A DNA stretch of 64,000 nt from Verrucomicrobiota bacterium (GCA_014860005.1 JACZKP010000089.1:9947-73946), one strand, 5' to 3'; counted from the stretch's first letter, positions 27,500 through 36,232 are shown. Program-made: numbers and translations. The notes: a model not told the origin generated them from the sequence alone.

Positions 27500-28297
27500 A
27501 TGAACAAGAAGCTTCAATTTTGCCGTGCGCGCTCACGGGGGTTTACGCTCATCGAGTTGCTCGTGGTGATTGCCATCATTGCCATCCTCGCGGCGATGCT
27601 GCTGCCGGCCTTGAGCAAATCGAAGACGAAAGCCCAGGGCATCTACTGCATGAACAACCACCGCCAGCTCATGTTCGCCTGGCGGATGTACGCGGATGAC
27701 AGCAACGATCAATTGCTGTATGCCTTCGGCGGCACGACTCCCACCAACAACCTCACGCCTCACACCTGGGTGCAAGGGCACATGCGAAATGACCCATTGA
27801 GCACGATCTATTTGGACGTAAGCCCGCTGGTCAAATATCTGGGCCGGGGCTACACCGTCTGGAAATGTCCCGGCGACCGCACCCCCCAGGTTCGCAGCAT
27901 GTCCATGAATCATCTGGTCGGCGGGGATGGCTTTTCGGTGGCCAACAATTACTACGGTATCTGGCCTCATGAGGCCTTCATGGTATTTCGCAAATTAAGC
28001 CAGATGAAAGCGCCCGCTATGACGTGGGTGATTCTCGATGAACGTCCCCAGACCATCAACGACGCGTTCTTCGTTACCGACATGGCGAACTACGACAACG
28101 GGCGGGCGATGCAGATCATTGATCACCCCGGCATCCAACACAACAACGCCGCCGGTTTTTCCTTTGCCGACGGCCATGCCGAGATCAAGAAATGGCGGGA
28201 CGCGCCGTTTCTCACTCCCAATCCCACTGGCCGGGTGCAGGCCCCCAACAGCCAGGACCTGCAATGGCTTTTGATACGCTCTTCCCAAAAGAAGTGA
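27500..28297 (+). CDS. Pseudopilin-like protein with H-X9-DG domain
   Basis: A 265-aa protein. The N-terminus has a prepilin signal: basic leader, then [20 protein letters not shown], with cleavage expected between Gly and Phe. Near the C-terminus, [13 protein letters not shown] fits the H-x9-DG motif found in pseudopilins of Planctomycetes and Verrucomicrobia. It would be processed by prepilin peptidase and join a type II secretion-like pseudopilus or surface fibre. ATG 27500 is preferred over 27470 because it leaves a short leader. No other secretion genes are adjacent. Confidence 0.88.
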   Translation: MNKKLQFCRARSRGFTLIELLVVIAIIAILAAMLLPALSKSKTKAQGIYCMNNHRQLMFAWRMYADDSNDQLLYAFGGTTPTNNLTPHTWVQGHMRNDPLSTIYLDVSPLVKYLGRGYTVWKCPGDRTPQVRSMSMNHLVGGDGFSVANNYYGIWPHEAFMVFRKLSQMKAPAMTWVILDERPQTINDAFFVTDMANYDNGRAMQIIDHPGIQHNNAAGFSFADGHAEIKKWRDAPFLTPNPTGRVQAPNSQDLQWLLIRSSQKK

Positions 28298-28349
28298 GCC
28301 GACAAGTATTTCTCCGAGAATCCTGAAACCTCAAATCCAGAAACCAACC

Positions 28350-30890
28350 ATGTACACAATACTCAAAACCACCAAAGCTTGCCTGCTGGCTGCTACAGTC
28401 GGCTGGGTCCTAAACAGCGCCTCCGCGCAACCCCTCATCCATTTCCCCTTCAATGAAGGCACCGGGCCTACGGTCACCGATACGGCCAGCGGCTTGGTCG
28501 GCACGATGGGCACTCAACAAGACCCGGTTGCCGATGCCGTGGTCTTGTCCGACACCTCCCCATCGGGCTTGGGCGGCGACCGCTCGATCACCACGTCCGG
28601 TAATGGCTTCCTGGTCGCGGACGATTCAGCCAGCCGCGCCCTCAACATCACCAACGGACCAATCACGATCGAGTGCTGGCTCAATATCAATGGCGCCTTT
28701 TTCAAGCCCAACGAAGGGATTGTGGCTTACGGCGGATCTTACAAAATGGGCATGCGGGGCGGCTTTCATGTGTTCACCCTGTATGGCATCGCGGACATCA
28801 CCAACAGTGCGGCGGGCGCGATGCCTGTGGATCAATGGCTTCATCTGGCGGCCGCCTGGGAACCTGGTGTTGGCGTGCATTTCTACGTCAACGGCGTGTC
28901 CAATTTCACGGCCCACACCGCGCCGGGCGCCCGTCCGACCCTGCACAACTATCTAAGCATCGCCTCGGAGGGTTTGGGCAACAACGTGGTCGGTTCCCTG
29001 GACCGCGTGCGCATCCACAACGCGCTGCTCACGGCGGATCAACTGGACACCGACGCCGCCAATCCCAAGCCCGTCACCGCCAACACAATCGTCAACTACA
29101 GCTTCAACGAGGCGGCCTTCCCCTCAATGAACTCCCTCTCGCCGTCGCTGCCGACAATGCAGTCTTCAACCTTCCTGCCAGAGATCACGAGTCCGGTATG
29201 GACGAATGATACACCCACGGGCTTGGCGGGTGACTATGCGCTGGCGTTCCTCACGGAACGGCCGCCGGTCTTTGAATCCGCTTTCGCGCCCGACTCAGGC
29301 GGTGTGATTGACTTGGACGCAAACGGCACGAACTATACCCTGCAAGCTTGGGTCAAGCTGCCCACCGGTCCGATGGAAGACCGTCGAGTCATTTACTTCA
29401 CTGGCGGTGCTGCACCGCGCGCGTCGCTTTCGATAAATGCCAACCGCGCCTTGCACAGCACGCTCTACGGCAACACCGACTTTGCCTCCAGCGTGATTGT
29501 ACCAAATGACGGGCGCTGGCATCATGTGGCGGTGGTGATGGAGGACTTTCTGCGGATGCGTTTCTACCTGGACGGAGTACTGCGCCAGACCGTCAACCGA
29601 ACGGCTACCGGTGCGCTTGGCTCGACCACCACCCCCGGCATCACGATTGGCAAGGAGAGCGATACCCGCTACTTCCGCGGCTTGCTCGACAGAGTGATGA
29701 TCCACAACGTCGCGTTGACCAATTCCACGCTGGACTACCCGGCGATTCCGGGCCTGCCCACCTTCGATTCTCTGGCGGCGCACCCCGCCAGTGTGGCCGC
29801 AAATCTCGGCGCCACGGTGACATTCACTGCCACGCCGACTTCGGCCAGCCCCGCCACGTATCAATGGCGCTACCGCACCAATCTGGCGGACCAGACAAGT
29901 ATCGCCTTGCCCGGCGAAACCGGGCTTACCCTTACGTTGGACAACATCACCCCCGAGCAATTGGGTTATTACTTCCTCGCCGTGACCAATACCGTCGGCG
30001 CTTCGGAATCCTACGCGGCCCGCTTGAGCCTGCCGGTCAATCTGGAAGCAAAACTGTTCGATTTTGAAACGCCCACCTATGTCTCCGGATTGCTCAAGGA
30101 CCAAGACGGCTGGTCCAATGACTTCAACGACAACGCCGTGCGCGTCCTCACCGACACGGAAATTGCCGACGTGCTTACAGCCACAGGCCGCACCCCGGGG
30201 CAGACGGTGCATGGTGGATCACAGGCGCTGTTGATTACCGGTCCCGCGTTGGCAACGACCAGCATCCGCTCCATCACCGGTTTCGAAACGGAGCAGAACG
30301 TAACGCTCGACGTCTGGGTGCGCCCACTGTCAGCCGCCGCCGGCAACGCGATTGGCAACATCTTCCTGACGATGGAAAACGCTGTGGGCACTCGCGCGGC
30401 CGCCTTCCGGATTGGACCGCTCTTGAGCATTGATTACGGCTCTGCCATCACTGGAGTCTGGCAGGCGACAGGATTGGTGGCGGACCCGGATACTTGGTAC
30501 CACATTACGATGAGTCTGGATTACACTGCCCGGACCTACGACTTCTATGTTGATGACGTCAAGGTCAACTCGGACCCAATTCCATTCTACACCGCCACTT
30601 CGGACAGCTTCCGCCAAATCCGCATCTTCCGCGGCGCCAATCAGGCGGGAATGATTGTGGATGACCTGAACGTAACAGGCCCGGCAACTGAGCCAGAACT
30701 TGGTATTCGTTTGGGAGACGGTGTGCTGATCATCTCCTGGCCCGCTTCCGCGACGGACTACGAACTTAAATCCGCCGCGACCGTAACCGGGCCTTACTCG
30801 GACACCGTGCCGCACACCACCGTCGGCGACGAAAATCAGGCCGTGATCCAGCCGACCGGCGACAGCCGCTACTTCCGCCTCGTCAAATAG
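28350..30890 (+). CDS. Large secreted protein with two LamG domains and Ig-like domain
   Basis: An 846-aa protein with signal peptide (LLAATVGWVLNSASAQ). Residues about 25-230 and 245-460 are two LamG modules (TIECWLNINGAFF, HLAAAWEPGVGVHFYVNGV; YTLQAWVKLPTG, WHHVAVVMEDFLRMRFYLDGV). An Ig-like domain follows at about 470-560 (VTFTATPTSASPATYQWRY, YYFLAVTNTVG). A third LamG-like region is at 570-770, then a short tail ending YFRLVK. It is probably a surface or matrix glycan-binding protein. It lies 52 bp after the pseudopilin gene, so co-expression is likely. Confidence 0.87.
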   Translation: MYTILKTTKACLLAATVGWVLNSASAQPLIHFPFNEGTGPTVTDTASGLVGTMGTQQDPVADAVVLSDTSPSGLGGDRSITTSGNGFLVADDSASRALNITNGPITIECWLNINGAFFKPNEGIVAYGGSYKMGMRGGFHVFTLYGIADITNSAAGAMPVDQWLHLAAAWEPGVGVHFYVNGVSNFTAHTAPGARPTLHNYLSIASEGLGNNVVGSLDRVRIHNALLTADQLDTDAANPKPVTANTIVNYSFNEAAFPSMNSLSPSLPTMQSSTFLPEITSPVWTNDTPTGLAGDYALAFLTERPPVFESAFAPDSGGVIDLDANGTNYTLQAWVKLPTGPMEDRRVIYFTGGAAPRASLSINANRALHSTLYGNTDFASSVIVPNDGRWHHVAVVMEDFLRMRFYLDGVLRQTVNRTATGALGSTTTPGITIGKESDTRYFRGLLDRVMIHNVALTNSTLDYPAIPGLPTFDSLAAHPASVAANLGATVTFTATPTSASPATYQWRYRTNLADQTSIALPGETGLTLTLDNITPEQLGYYFLAVTNTVGASESYAARLSLPVNLEAKLFDFETPTYVSGLLKDQDGWSNDFNDNAVRVLTDTEIADVLTATGRTPGQTVHGGSQALLITGPALATTSIRSITGFETEQNVTLDVWVRPLSAAAGNAIGNIFLTMENAVGTRAAAFRIGPLLSIDYGSAITGVWQATGLVADPDTWYHITMSLDYTARTYDFYVDDVKVNSDPIPFYTATSDSFRQIRIFRGANQAGMIVDDLNVTGPATEPELGIRLGDGVLIISWPASATDYELKSAATVTGPYSDTVPHTTVGDENQAVIQPTGDSRYFRLVK

Positions 30891-30915
30891 TCGGGAGCCG
30901 CTAAACCGATTGCGC

Positions 30916-30954
30916 AACCACCGGCGTGGGTCCAAACCCCGCCGGTGGTTTTTT
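30916..30954. terminator. Terminator between convergent genes
   Basis: The stem AACCACCGGCG..TGGG / CCCC..GCCGGTGGTT with a short loop is followed by six T on the plus strand. It lies 26 bp after the LamG gene stop and before the end of the convergent SDR gene, so it may serve both. Confidence 0.8.
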
Positions 30955-31025
30955 GCTTCGAGGCAGGACTTGTCAACCGGCACGCGGCCGCTGAAACGGT
31001 CAACCCTGCCTCGGCCCCGCCAAGG

Positions 31026-31727
31026 TTATCGCGGACGCACCAGCATTTCCTCAACGATGACGTGCGGCGGGAGATTGAGGCAGAACAACGCGCAATCCGC
31101 CACGTCCTCGGCCCGCATCATTCTGGCGCGGGCGGCGACGTCCGGCGGGTGCGGGCGCTGGTTCAAGAGCGGCGTATCAATGTCCCCGGGAAAGATCGCG
31201 CAGGCCCGAATGCCGTGGGCGCGTTCCTCGGCGTTGATGCTTTGGTTGAGGCCCGCAAGGCCGAACTTGCTCATCACATAAGCCGGACCGGCTTTGGGCG
31301 ACGCCTGTTTGCCGGCGTCGGACACAATGTTGATGATCGTGCCACTTCCGCGGGCACGCATCTGAGGGAGGAACGCCTGCACGCAGTAGTACGCCCCGTT
31401 GAGATTGGTGGCGATCATTGTGTGATAATCCTCCAACGACAACACTTCGAGCGCGCGTCTGGGCGCGTTTGTGCCGGCGGCGTTCACCAGCACCTCCACC
31501 TCGCCGAACTCAGCCAGGACACGTCGTCCCATTTCCGCGACGGCGGCCGGATCGCCCACGTCGCAGACGTGAGGGGTAATGCGTGATGCGTGAGCACCGG
31601 CGGTTTCCGCCAGTGCCTCCGCACGGCGTCCGACGATGGCCACGCGCCACTCCTGGGATGCCAGTTTCAAAGCGAGAGCGCGGCCCACGCCGCTGCCCGC
31701 ACCGGTGATTACTGCTGTTTTGTTCAT
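31026..31727 (-). CDS. SDR family oxidoreductase
   Basis: A 233-aa classical short-chain dehydrogenase. Cofactor motif TGAGSGVGRAL, NAAGTNAP, and catalytic Y-V-M-S-K in GPAYVMSKFGL. The family includes 3-oxoacyl-ACP reductases and many others; the substrate is unknown. ATG 31727 (MNKTAVITGAG) matches the family start; an ATG two codons upstream is possible. One 123-bp repeat copy lies immediately upstream (31745-31867), so the promoter and leader of this gene lie inside or behind the repeat. Confidence 0.88.
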   Translation of the reverse strand: MNKTAVITGAGSGVGRALALKLASQEWRVAIVGRRAEALAETAGAHASRITPHVCDVGDPAAVAEMGRRVLAEFGEVEVLVNAAGTNAPRRALEVLSLEDYHTMIATNLNGAYYCVQAFLPQMRARGSGTIINIVSDAGKQASPKAGPAYVMSKFGLAGLNQSINAEERAHGIRACAIFPGDIDTPLLNQRPHPPDVAARARMMRAEDVADCALFCLNLPPHVIVEEMLVRPR

Positions 31728-31744
31728 AAGCATTCTTCGCCGCG

Positions 31745-31867
31745 AACCTCTGCGGCCTTTGCGAAACCCTTCGCGTCCTCTGCGTTGAATCTGGCCGTCC
31801 GGTCACCCTCCGACCACGTCTTTCTTAAACGCGAAGGACGCCAAGGGCCTCGCAAAGGAACGCAAAG
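31745..31867. repeat. 123-bp direct repeat, copy A (3' flank of GxxExxY gene)
   Basis: It begins AACCTCTGCGGCCTTTGCG and ends GGAACGCAAAG. It matches 32246-32368 at 117 of 123 positions with no gaps, in the same orientation. Its high-coordinate end touches the stop codon of the GxxExxY gene. Its other end lies 18 bp upstream of the SDR start. The repeat contains reverse-related CGCAAAGGACG and CCTTTGCG words, so it may fold. Confidence 0.95.
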
Positions 31868-32245
31868 TTATAGCCCTCTGACAACTCGTTTAATGCCGTC
31901 GCGCAAGTGTTCGACGTTGAAATTGATGATCAATCCAAGCTTGCAGCCGCTCAATTTCAGGTAGGTGAGCATTTGCGCGGTGAAGATTGGTGTCAATGCC
32001 TCCACCGATTTGGGATCAATTACCACCAGACTCTCGACGATCAGATCGAGGCGATAGCCCACATCCAGCTTCACTTCATCGTAAATCAACGGCATGGGCT
32101 TCTGCCGCTCGAAGCGAAGTCCTGCCTTGCTCAGTTCATACGCCAGGCAGGCTTCGTACGCCGATTCCAACAGTCCGGGACCCAATCTGGAATGCACCTT
32201 CATGGCACAGCCAATGATGATTTTTGACAGTTCGTTCTCTTTCAT
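31868..32245 (-). CDS. GxxExxY family protein
   Basis: A 125-aa protein, MKENELSKIIIGCAMKVHSR. The family signature G-L-L-E-S-A-Y is at residues 24-30. A PD-(D/E)xK-like core is visible: D67 in YRLDLIVE and D77-P-K79 in VVIDPKSVE, where most members I recall have E-x-K. The end INFNVEHLRDGIKR is typical. The family is widespread and its function is poorly known; nuclease activity is inferred from the fold. The gene is framed from start codon to stop codon by two 123-bp direct repeats. The upstream repeat supplies an AGAGG ribosome binding site. Confidence 0.9.
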   Translation of the reverse strand: MKENELSKIIIGCAMKVHSRLGPGLLESAYEACLAYELSKAGLRFERQKPMPLIYDEVKLDVGYRLDLIVESLVVIDPKSVEALTPIFTAQMLTYLKLSGCKLGLIINFNVEHLRDGIKRVVRGL

Positions 32246-32368
32246 AACCTCTGCGGCCTTTGCGAAACCCTTCGCGCCCTCTGCGTTAAATTTGGGCGTC
32301 CGGTCACACTCCGACCACGTCTTTCTTAAACGCAAAGGACGCCAAGGGCCTCGCAAAGGAACGCAAAG
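32246..32368. repeat. 123-bp direct repeat, copy B (5' flank of GxxExxY gene)
   Basis: This is the second copy of the 31745-31867 repeat, 6 mismatches in 123 bp. It starts immediately after the ATG of the GxxExxY gene (minus strand). On that strand its last bases, GCAGAGGTT, form the ribosome binding site. The unit repeat plus gene is 501 bp. Confidence 0.95.
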
Positions 32369-32390
32369 CAAGCATGTGCCGACAAGCCGT

Positions 32391-33479
32391 TCAATCCGGC
32401 GCGTTGCCCAAGTCCACCCACTGCCGCGTCTCCGCCGATTGCACCGCGGCATCCATGACCGACAACACCCGCGCGCCGTCGTGGAAGTTGGGTGTGCAGG
32501 GCCGCTGGTTACGGATGGCGCCCACGAATTCCCATGCTTGATCGTAACGGAACGTCACGAGCGGGTCGCCCTGATTCTCGTCGCGAGGCGAGCCAGACAA
32601 TTTCCAGAATTCGCGCGGAATCTCGATGGTTTCCAACCCCGGGCCGCCCACCTTGCCGGTTTGCAGTTTGTTCCAGTCGCCAGTGATGAACACAAACGAA
32701 CGCTCGCTGCCGTTGATCTCGACGTAATCGAGACTGCGCCAGCTTTCGTTGCGCCCGCTCGCCAGCTTGCTGCTTTCCAGCACGCCCGTCGCGCCGGATT
32801 GAAATTCCGCGAGGATCGCCACCCAGTCGTCCAGATCATTGGGCTGGCCCCCGCGCACCGGATGCCATTGTTTCAACTGTGCCACCAGCCGTTTCATCGG
32901 CCCGACCAGCAGATGCGCGAAGTCAATGCGGTGACTCAGCATGTCGCCGAGTTCACCCGTGCCCGCCAGCTTCTTCACCTGACGCCAGCCCAGACCGCGC
33001 GTGCCCCAATCCTGTAAGCGGCACGAACGGAAATGATACGGCTGACCAAGATCGCCGCGACGCACCAGGTGCGCGAGATAACGCATCGCCGGCACAAAAC
33101 GATACGTGAAAGCGGTCATGTGCCGGACTCCGGCGCGGTCCGCAGCCTCCGCCATCGCGCGGGCATCAGCGCAATTCAGCGCCAGCGGTTTCTCACAGAG
33201 CACGTGTTTGCCGTGCGCGATGGCCCCCAGTGCGATGGGAGCATGCGTGAAATTGGGCGTGGCAATGATGACCGCGTGAACGTCATCACGTTGCACAATC
33301 TCTTGATGGCGCATGGACGTAATGGAAATGCCGGTTTGCTGGCGTGCCCGCTCCAACGCCGCGGCGTCGGCATCGCACAGCGCAGTTACTTTCACGTCCG
33401 GACACAGCGCAAGACCGGGCAGATGATTTTGCAGCGTGATGCCGCCGCAACCGATGATGGCGATGTTGAGCACACTCAT
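32391..33479 (-). CDS. Gfo/Idh/MocA family oxidoreductase
   Basis: A 362-aa NAD(P)-dependent dehydrogenase. N-terminal Rossmann motif NIAIIGCGGITLQNHLP, a VIIATPNFTHAPIAL block and the catalytic-type GKHVLCEKPLALN (E-K-P). Family members oxidise sugars, inositols or related compounds; the substrate is unclear. No signal peptide is present. It ends 22 bp before the 123-bp repeat, so the GxxExxY cassette lies directly downstream on the same strand. Confidence 0.9.
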   Translation of the reverse strand: MSVLNIAIIGCGGITLQNHLPGLALCPDVKVTALCDADAAALERARQQTGISITSMRHQEIVQRDDVHAVIIATPNFTHAPIALGAIAHGKHVLCEKPLALNCADARAMAEAADRAGVRHMTAFTYRFVPAMRYLAHLVRRGDLGQPYHFRSCRLQDWGTRGLGWRQVKKLAGTGELGDMLSHRIDFAHLLVGPMKRLVAQLKQWHPVRGGQPNDLDDWVAILAEFQSGATGVLESSKLASGRNESWRSLDYVEINGSERSFVFITGDWNKLQTGKVGGPGLETIEIPREFWKLSGSPRDENQGDPLVTFRYDQAWEFVGAIRNQRPCTPNFHDGARVLSVMDAAVQSAETRQWVDLGNAPD

Positions 33480-33582
33480 GGGCGGCTTCGGGTGAATGGT
33501 TTCATGGCGTTGATGGAATCAAATCGTTCCCGCTTGCCGTCTCACACCACCACCGTCGAGGCAAGCCAAAACTAACGTTAGC

Positions 33583-33701
33583 AGCCCGTCAAAAAGAACT
33601 CATCCTTTGTAGGAGACGAGGTAACGAGTCTGCCATTCTCGCGATCCCGCGGAGGGCTGCGAGAGACTCCTGACGTCGTCTCCTACATTATTGACGGGCT
33701 G
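33583..33701. repeat. Nested palindromic repeat family D (copy 1)
   Basis: The outer arms CAGCCCGTCAA and TTGACGGGCTG enclose an inner element (33609-33686) whose ends are GTAGGAGACGAGGTAACGAG and CTCCTGACGTCGTCTCCTAC. A reverse-oriented copy of the inner element is at 41702-41770. The outer arm ends one base before the stop codon of the YiiX-like gene. Confidence 0.85.
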
Positions 33702-35204
33702 TTAGGGGCCGGCGGCAAGTTCATCTCTCGCCTCGCGCGCCAGCCGCACAAGTTCCCAATACGGCGGCCCGTAGCCGCGTTCGGATTGGAACGCCTCCGC
33801 CTTCTGGAGCAGGCGGGCATGGATGGCGGCGTGTTGGTTCTTCAGCCGTTGCACGCGCAAGGCGGTTGCGGCACTCATGCCTTCCGGCACCGGGCCAACT
33901 CCGCCGAACCAGTTTTTCACCACGCTGTAGCCTTTGGCCAGTCGGGCAAACGGTAGTTGATACCAGTCGTAACCCAATCGTTCACCCGCTTCGGCGGCTT
34001 CGAGCATCACGTCAATCACCGCGTTATCCGCGTGATCTTTGAACAGCGTCTCCCGGTCGCGCCACTCGGCGACCACGCGCAGTTGCGGATCGTATTCCAG
34101 GTCCGACGGCTCCTGCGTCTCGAAATGTCTCACCCCTAGCGCGGCCAGCCAGGATGTCACGCCGGGCGTCGAAAGATGCGACAAACCCATCCACAGCTTC
34201 ACGCCCAGCGGTTCATAGGCGGCCGCGGCCACCTCCGAGCAAAACTGTTTGGCGGGATCGGTGTGATCCATCGCGAAGTCGTACGGGATATGCCGCCGGG
34301 TGGCCTCGCGCATGGCTTGCGAAGCGGCTCTGTGCGGCAGCAACGGGTCAGCCGCCAGTTGCGGCAAATCCGCCCGCAACCGCAGCGCCATGATGCGCAG
34401 CTTCGTGTCGCTGAGATAAGTTTCGATGGAGCTGACCCCGACGCCGCTCTCAATGTGCGATTCTATCACGGAAACTGAGCGGTTCGTTTCGTCCACATGC
34501 ACCAGCGCCACGTGGGAAAAGTTTCCGGGAAAATCATTGCCGCGCGCGATGAGCGCCGAGGTGGCCGCGCCACCGCGGGAGATGAGAATGTCACCGCTGT
34601 GCAGTCGCACGCCCTGCACCAAAGCCGACGGCGTGGCGGAAGGTTCATCCTCGCCCGCAATGAGCACGGGGATGGTTTCGCGCGGCAGTTGCAGCATCAC
34701 TTCCTCCAGTGCGGCGCGGCTGCCGTACAGCAGGCGATATAGCTGGGTGCGAGTCTCGGGCAATTGAATGTCCCAGTGCTCGGATTGCCGTTTCACTTCG
34801 CGTCGCAGCCGGGCGCAAGTTTGCAGATAGTTGCCGAAGAGCGCGGGATTGGCGGCGACCATCGGCGCGAGGTGGAAGCAATTTGTCTCCAAGCGCCCGA
34901 ACCGCGCGTCTCCCGGCGGCAGATTGGTGGCCGCGAGAAAATCGAGGTCGCTCTGGATTTCCGCGCGCGTGGCGTTGATGGCGACTGCGAGTTGGCCGGC
35001 TTCCGTGTTGCGGGCGGTTTGAAACTGTTGTTCGAGCGCAGTCCAGAAGGTGTTGCGATTCCAGACAAACGCCGCCTTGCCCGCGCCTTTGGGCGTCGGT
35101 GGCGATGGCTCGGGAATCAGCAACAACCCCAGCAACGCGAGCAACGCCACCAGACCGCTTGCGGCAAAACGAATCTGGCGTGCGCTTTTGGAGCCGGAAT
35201 CCAT
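33702..35204 (-). CDS. YiiX/YebB-like (permuted NlpC/P60) cysteine hydrolase
   Basis: A 500-aa protein with an N-terminal membrane anchor (FAASGLVALLALLGLLLI). The region at about 205-340 has LHSGDILISRGG, NFSHVALVHVD and KQFCSEVAAAAY, matching the permuted papain-like NlpC/P60 layout with His and Cys in place. Such enzymes cleave peptidoglycan peptides or lipid amides. The N-terminal 190 residues are helical with no recognised family. It is transcribed away from vsr (33 bp gap). Substrate is unknown. Confidence 0.78.
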   Translation of the reverse strand: MDSGSKSARQIRFAASGLVALLALLGLLLIPEPSPPTPKGAGKAAFVWNRNTFWTALEQQFQTARNTEAGQLAVAINATRAEIQSDLDFLAATNLPPGDARFGRLETNCFHLAPMVAANPALFGNYLQTCARLRREVKRQSEHWDIQLPETRTQLYRLLYGSRAALEEVMLQLPRETIPVLIAGEDEPSATPSALVQGVRLHSGDILISRGGAATSALIARGNDFPGNFSHVALVHVDETNRSVSVIESHIESGVGVSSIETYLSDTKLRIMALRLRADLPQLAADPLLPHRAASQAMREATRRHIPYDFAMDHTDPAKQFCSEVAAAAYEPLGVKLWMGLSHLSTPGVTSWLAALGVRHFETQEPSDLEYDPQLRVVAEWRDRETLFKDHADNAVIDVMLEAAEAGERLGYDWYQLPFARLAKGYSVVKNWFGGVGPVPEGMSAATALRVQRLKNQHAAIHARLLQKAEAFQSERGYGPPYWELVRLAREARDELAAGP

Positions 35205-35236
35205 GCGGCGATGCTACGCAAAGGACGCGGACGCGT

Positions 35237-35749
35237 TCAAGCGCGGGCAATCGCTCGTTGCACCCGGCTGACACACTGGCCGGGCTGCTTTGCGAGACTA
35301 CATTCCCAAATCCGCACCACGCGCCAGCCGGTGCGGCGCAAAGTGCGGTTCACCAGCGCGTCGCGCGCCTGGTTCCCTGCCAGTTTGCGGTGCCAGAATG
35401 CGCGATTGTTCTTCGGCGTTGTGGCGTGTTTCGGGCAGCCGTGCCAGAAACAACCGTCCACAAAGATCACCGTGCGCGCTTTTCGGAAGACGAAATCCAC
35501 CCTCACTCGCAGCCGCCGACGTGAGTCGGCTCTGACTGAACTTCCTGCGCCGGATTTTGATCCTCCCGATGAACAATGAGCCAACTGACGTTGGCTGCTA
35601 CGAATGATGAGAGTCTTCTGCCGCCGCCATCCGCTGATTCGGTTCGCGCGCAATAGCCGGGCCAGCGCCAGCTCCGTGTCCTTGTTCCCGCGACTGCGGA
35701 TGCGCGACATCACTTCCGACCGCTTCGCCTTGGTGAACACGTCAGCCAT
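35237..35749 (-). CDS. vsr: Very short patch repair endonuclease (Vsr) with in-frame repeat insertion
   Basis: A 170-aa protein, MADVFTKAKRSEVMSRIRSR. Vsr nicks next to T:G mismatches formed by deamination of 5-methylcytosine. Visible active-site elements: E26 (KDTELAL), D85 (VDFVF), the zinc/catalytic block VDGCFWHGCPKH, and WRVVRIWEC. Between W41RR and D85, where homologs have about ten residues, there are about 42; the extra ones are encoded by a palindromic repeat at 35509-35602. A truncated C5-methyltransferase gene lies 3 kb away. Two more copies of its 5' end are at 36198-36232 and 36914-36941. Confidence 0.85.
   Translation of the reverse strand: MADVFTKAKRSEVMSRIRSRGNKDTELALARLLRANRISGWRRQKTLIIRSSQRQLAHCSSGGSKSGAGSSVRADSRRRLRVRVDFVFRKARTVIFVDGCFWHGCPKHATTPKNNRAFWHRKLAGNQARDALVNRTLRRTGWRVVRIWECSLAKQPGQCVSRVQRAIARA
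35509..35602. repeat. Palindromic repeat family E inside vsr
   Basis: The arms GCAGCCGCCGACGTGAG and CTGACGTTGGCTGCTACG lie around a 60-bp centre. Related to 39451-39520 and 42297-42366. It is read through in frame by vsr and adds about 31 residues. Confidence 0.75.
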
Positions 35750-35786
35750 GATTGCCACCCCGCAGTCTTGCTGGTAGATTCGGCCC

Positions 35787-35996
35787 ATGAAACAAATGGC
35801 CTACGTCGTTTACCGCGAGGACAAATTCTTTGTCAGCCAATGCCTCAACGTGGACGTGGCGAGTTTCGGCGCCACTCGTGAGGAAGCTGTGGCCAACCTC
35901 AAGGAAGCCGTCGAACTTTACTTCGAGGGTGAACCCGAGTCCGCCTTTACGCTCGTGACCGACCTCAACGTGGGGCAGGAGTTGGTGAATGCCTAA
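35787..35996 (+). CDS. hicB: HicB-family antitoxin
   Basis: A 69-aa protein starting MKQMAYVVYREDKFFVSQCL. The pattern FFVSQCLNVDVASFGATREEAVANLKEAVELYFEG is the partial RNase H-like fold of HicB antitoxins. It overlaps the next gene by 8 bp. The toxin partner hicA is frameshifted, so the antitoxin may now be without a partner. The pair lies on the strand opposite to vsr and starts 38 bp from the vsr start codon. Confidence 0.8.
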   Translation: MKQMAYVVYREDKFFVSQCLNVDVASFGATREEAVANLKEAVELYFEGEPESAFTLVTDLNVGQELVNA

Positions 35997-36197
35997 ACGG
36001 CTGGGGTCCGGGGAGGTCATCCGCGTGCTCCAGGCGCACGGCTTTGTTTTGTTTCGCAGAAAGGCAGCCACACCAAATATCGCAACGCTGCGGGGCGCAG
36101 CGCCATCGTCCCGCACCCAAAAAAAGAACTGCCCATCGGCACCACGCGCTCCATCATCCGGCAAGCCGGACTGACGCCAAAAGATTTCGGCTTCTGA
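35989..36197 (+). pseudogene. hicA: hicA toxin gene with a 1-nt frameshift
   Basis: The frame begins MPKRLGSGEVIRVLQAHGFV, a normal HicA start. After TTTCGC near 36057 the frame is lost. In the next frame the expected sequence continues QKGSHTKYRNAAGR and IRQAGLTPKDFGF to TGA at 36195-36197. Restoring one base (CGCCAG for CGCAG) would give a full 69-aa mRNA interferase including the catalytic His in GSH. It is either a recently inactivated toxin or an assembly error. The stop is followed at once by a vsr 5' fragment. Confidence 0.75.
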
Positions 36198-36232
36198 TCC
36201 GACCGCTTCGCCTTGGTGAAAACGTCAGCCAT
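36198..36232 (-). pseudogene. vsr 5'-end fragment (copy 2)
   Basis: These 35 bp match the first 35 bases of vsr (35715-35749) with a single mismatch, in the same orientation and including the ATG. It encodes MADVFTKAKRS. It abuts the hicA stop on one side and lies 41 bp from the PIN toxin gene on the other. Confidence 0.85.

Noticed and set aside
31868..32452. Longer GxxExxY frame starting at 32452
   Set aside because: The extension is the 123-bp repeat and the end of the neighbouring oxidoreductase gene; ATG 32245 has its own ribosome binding site.
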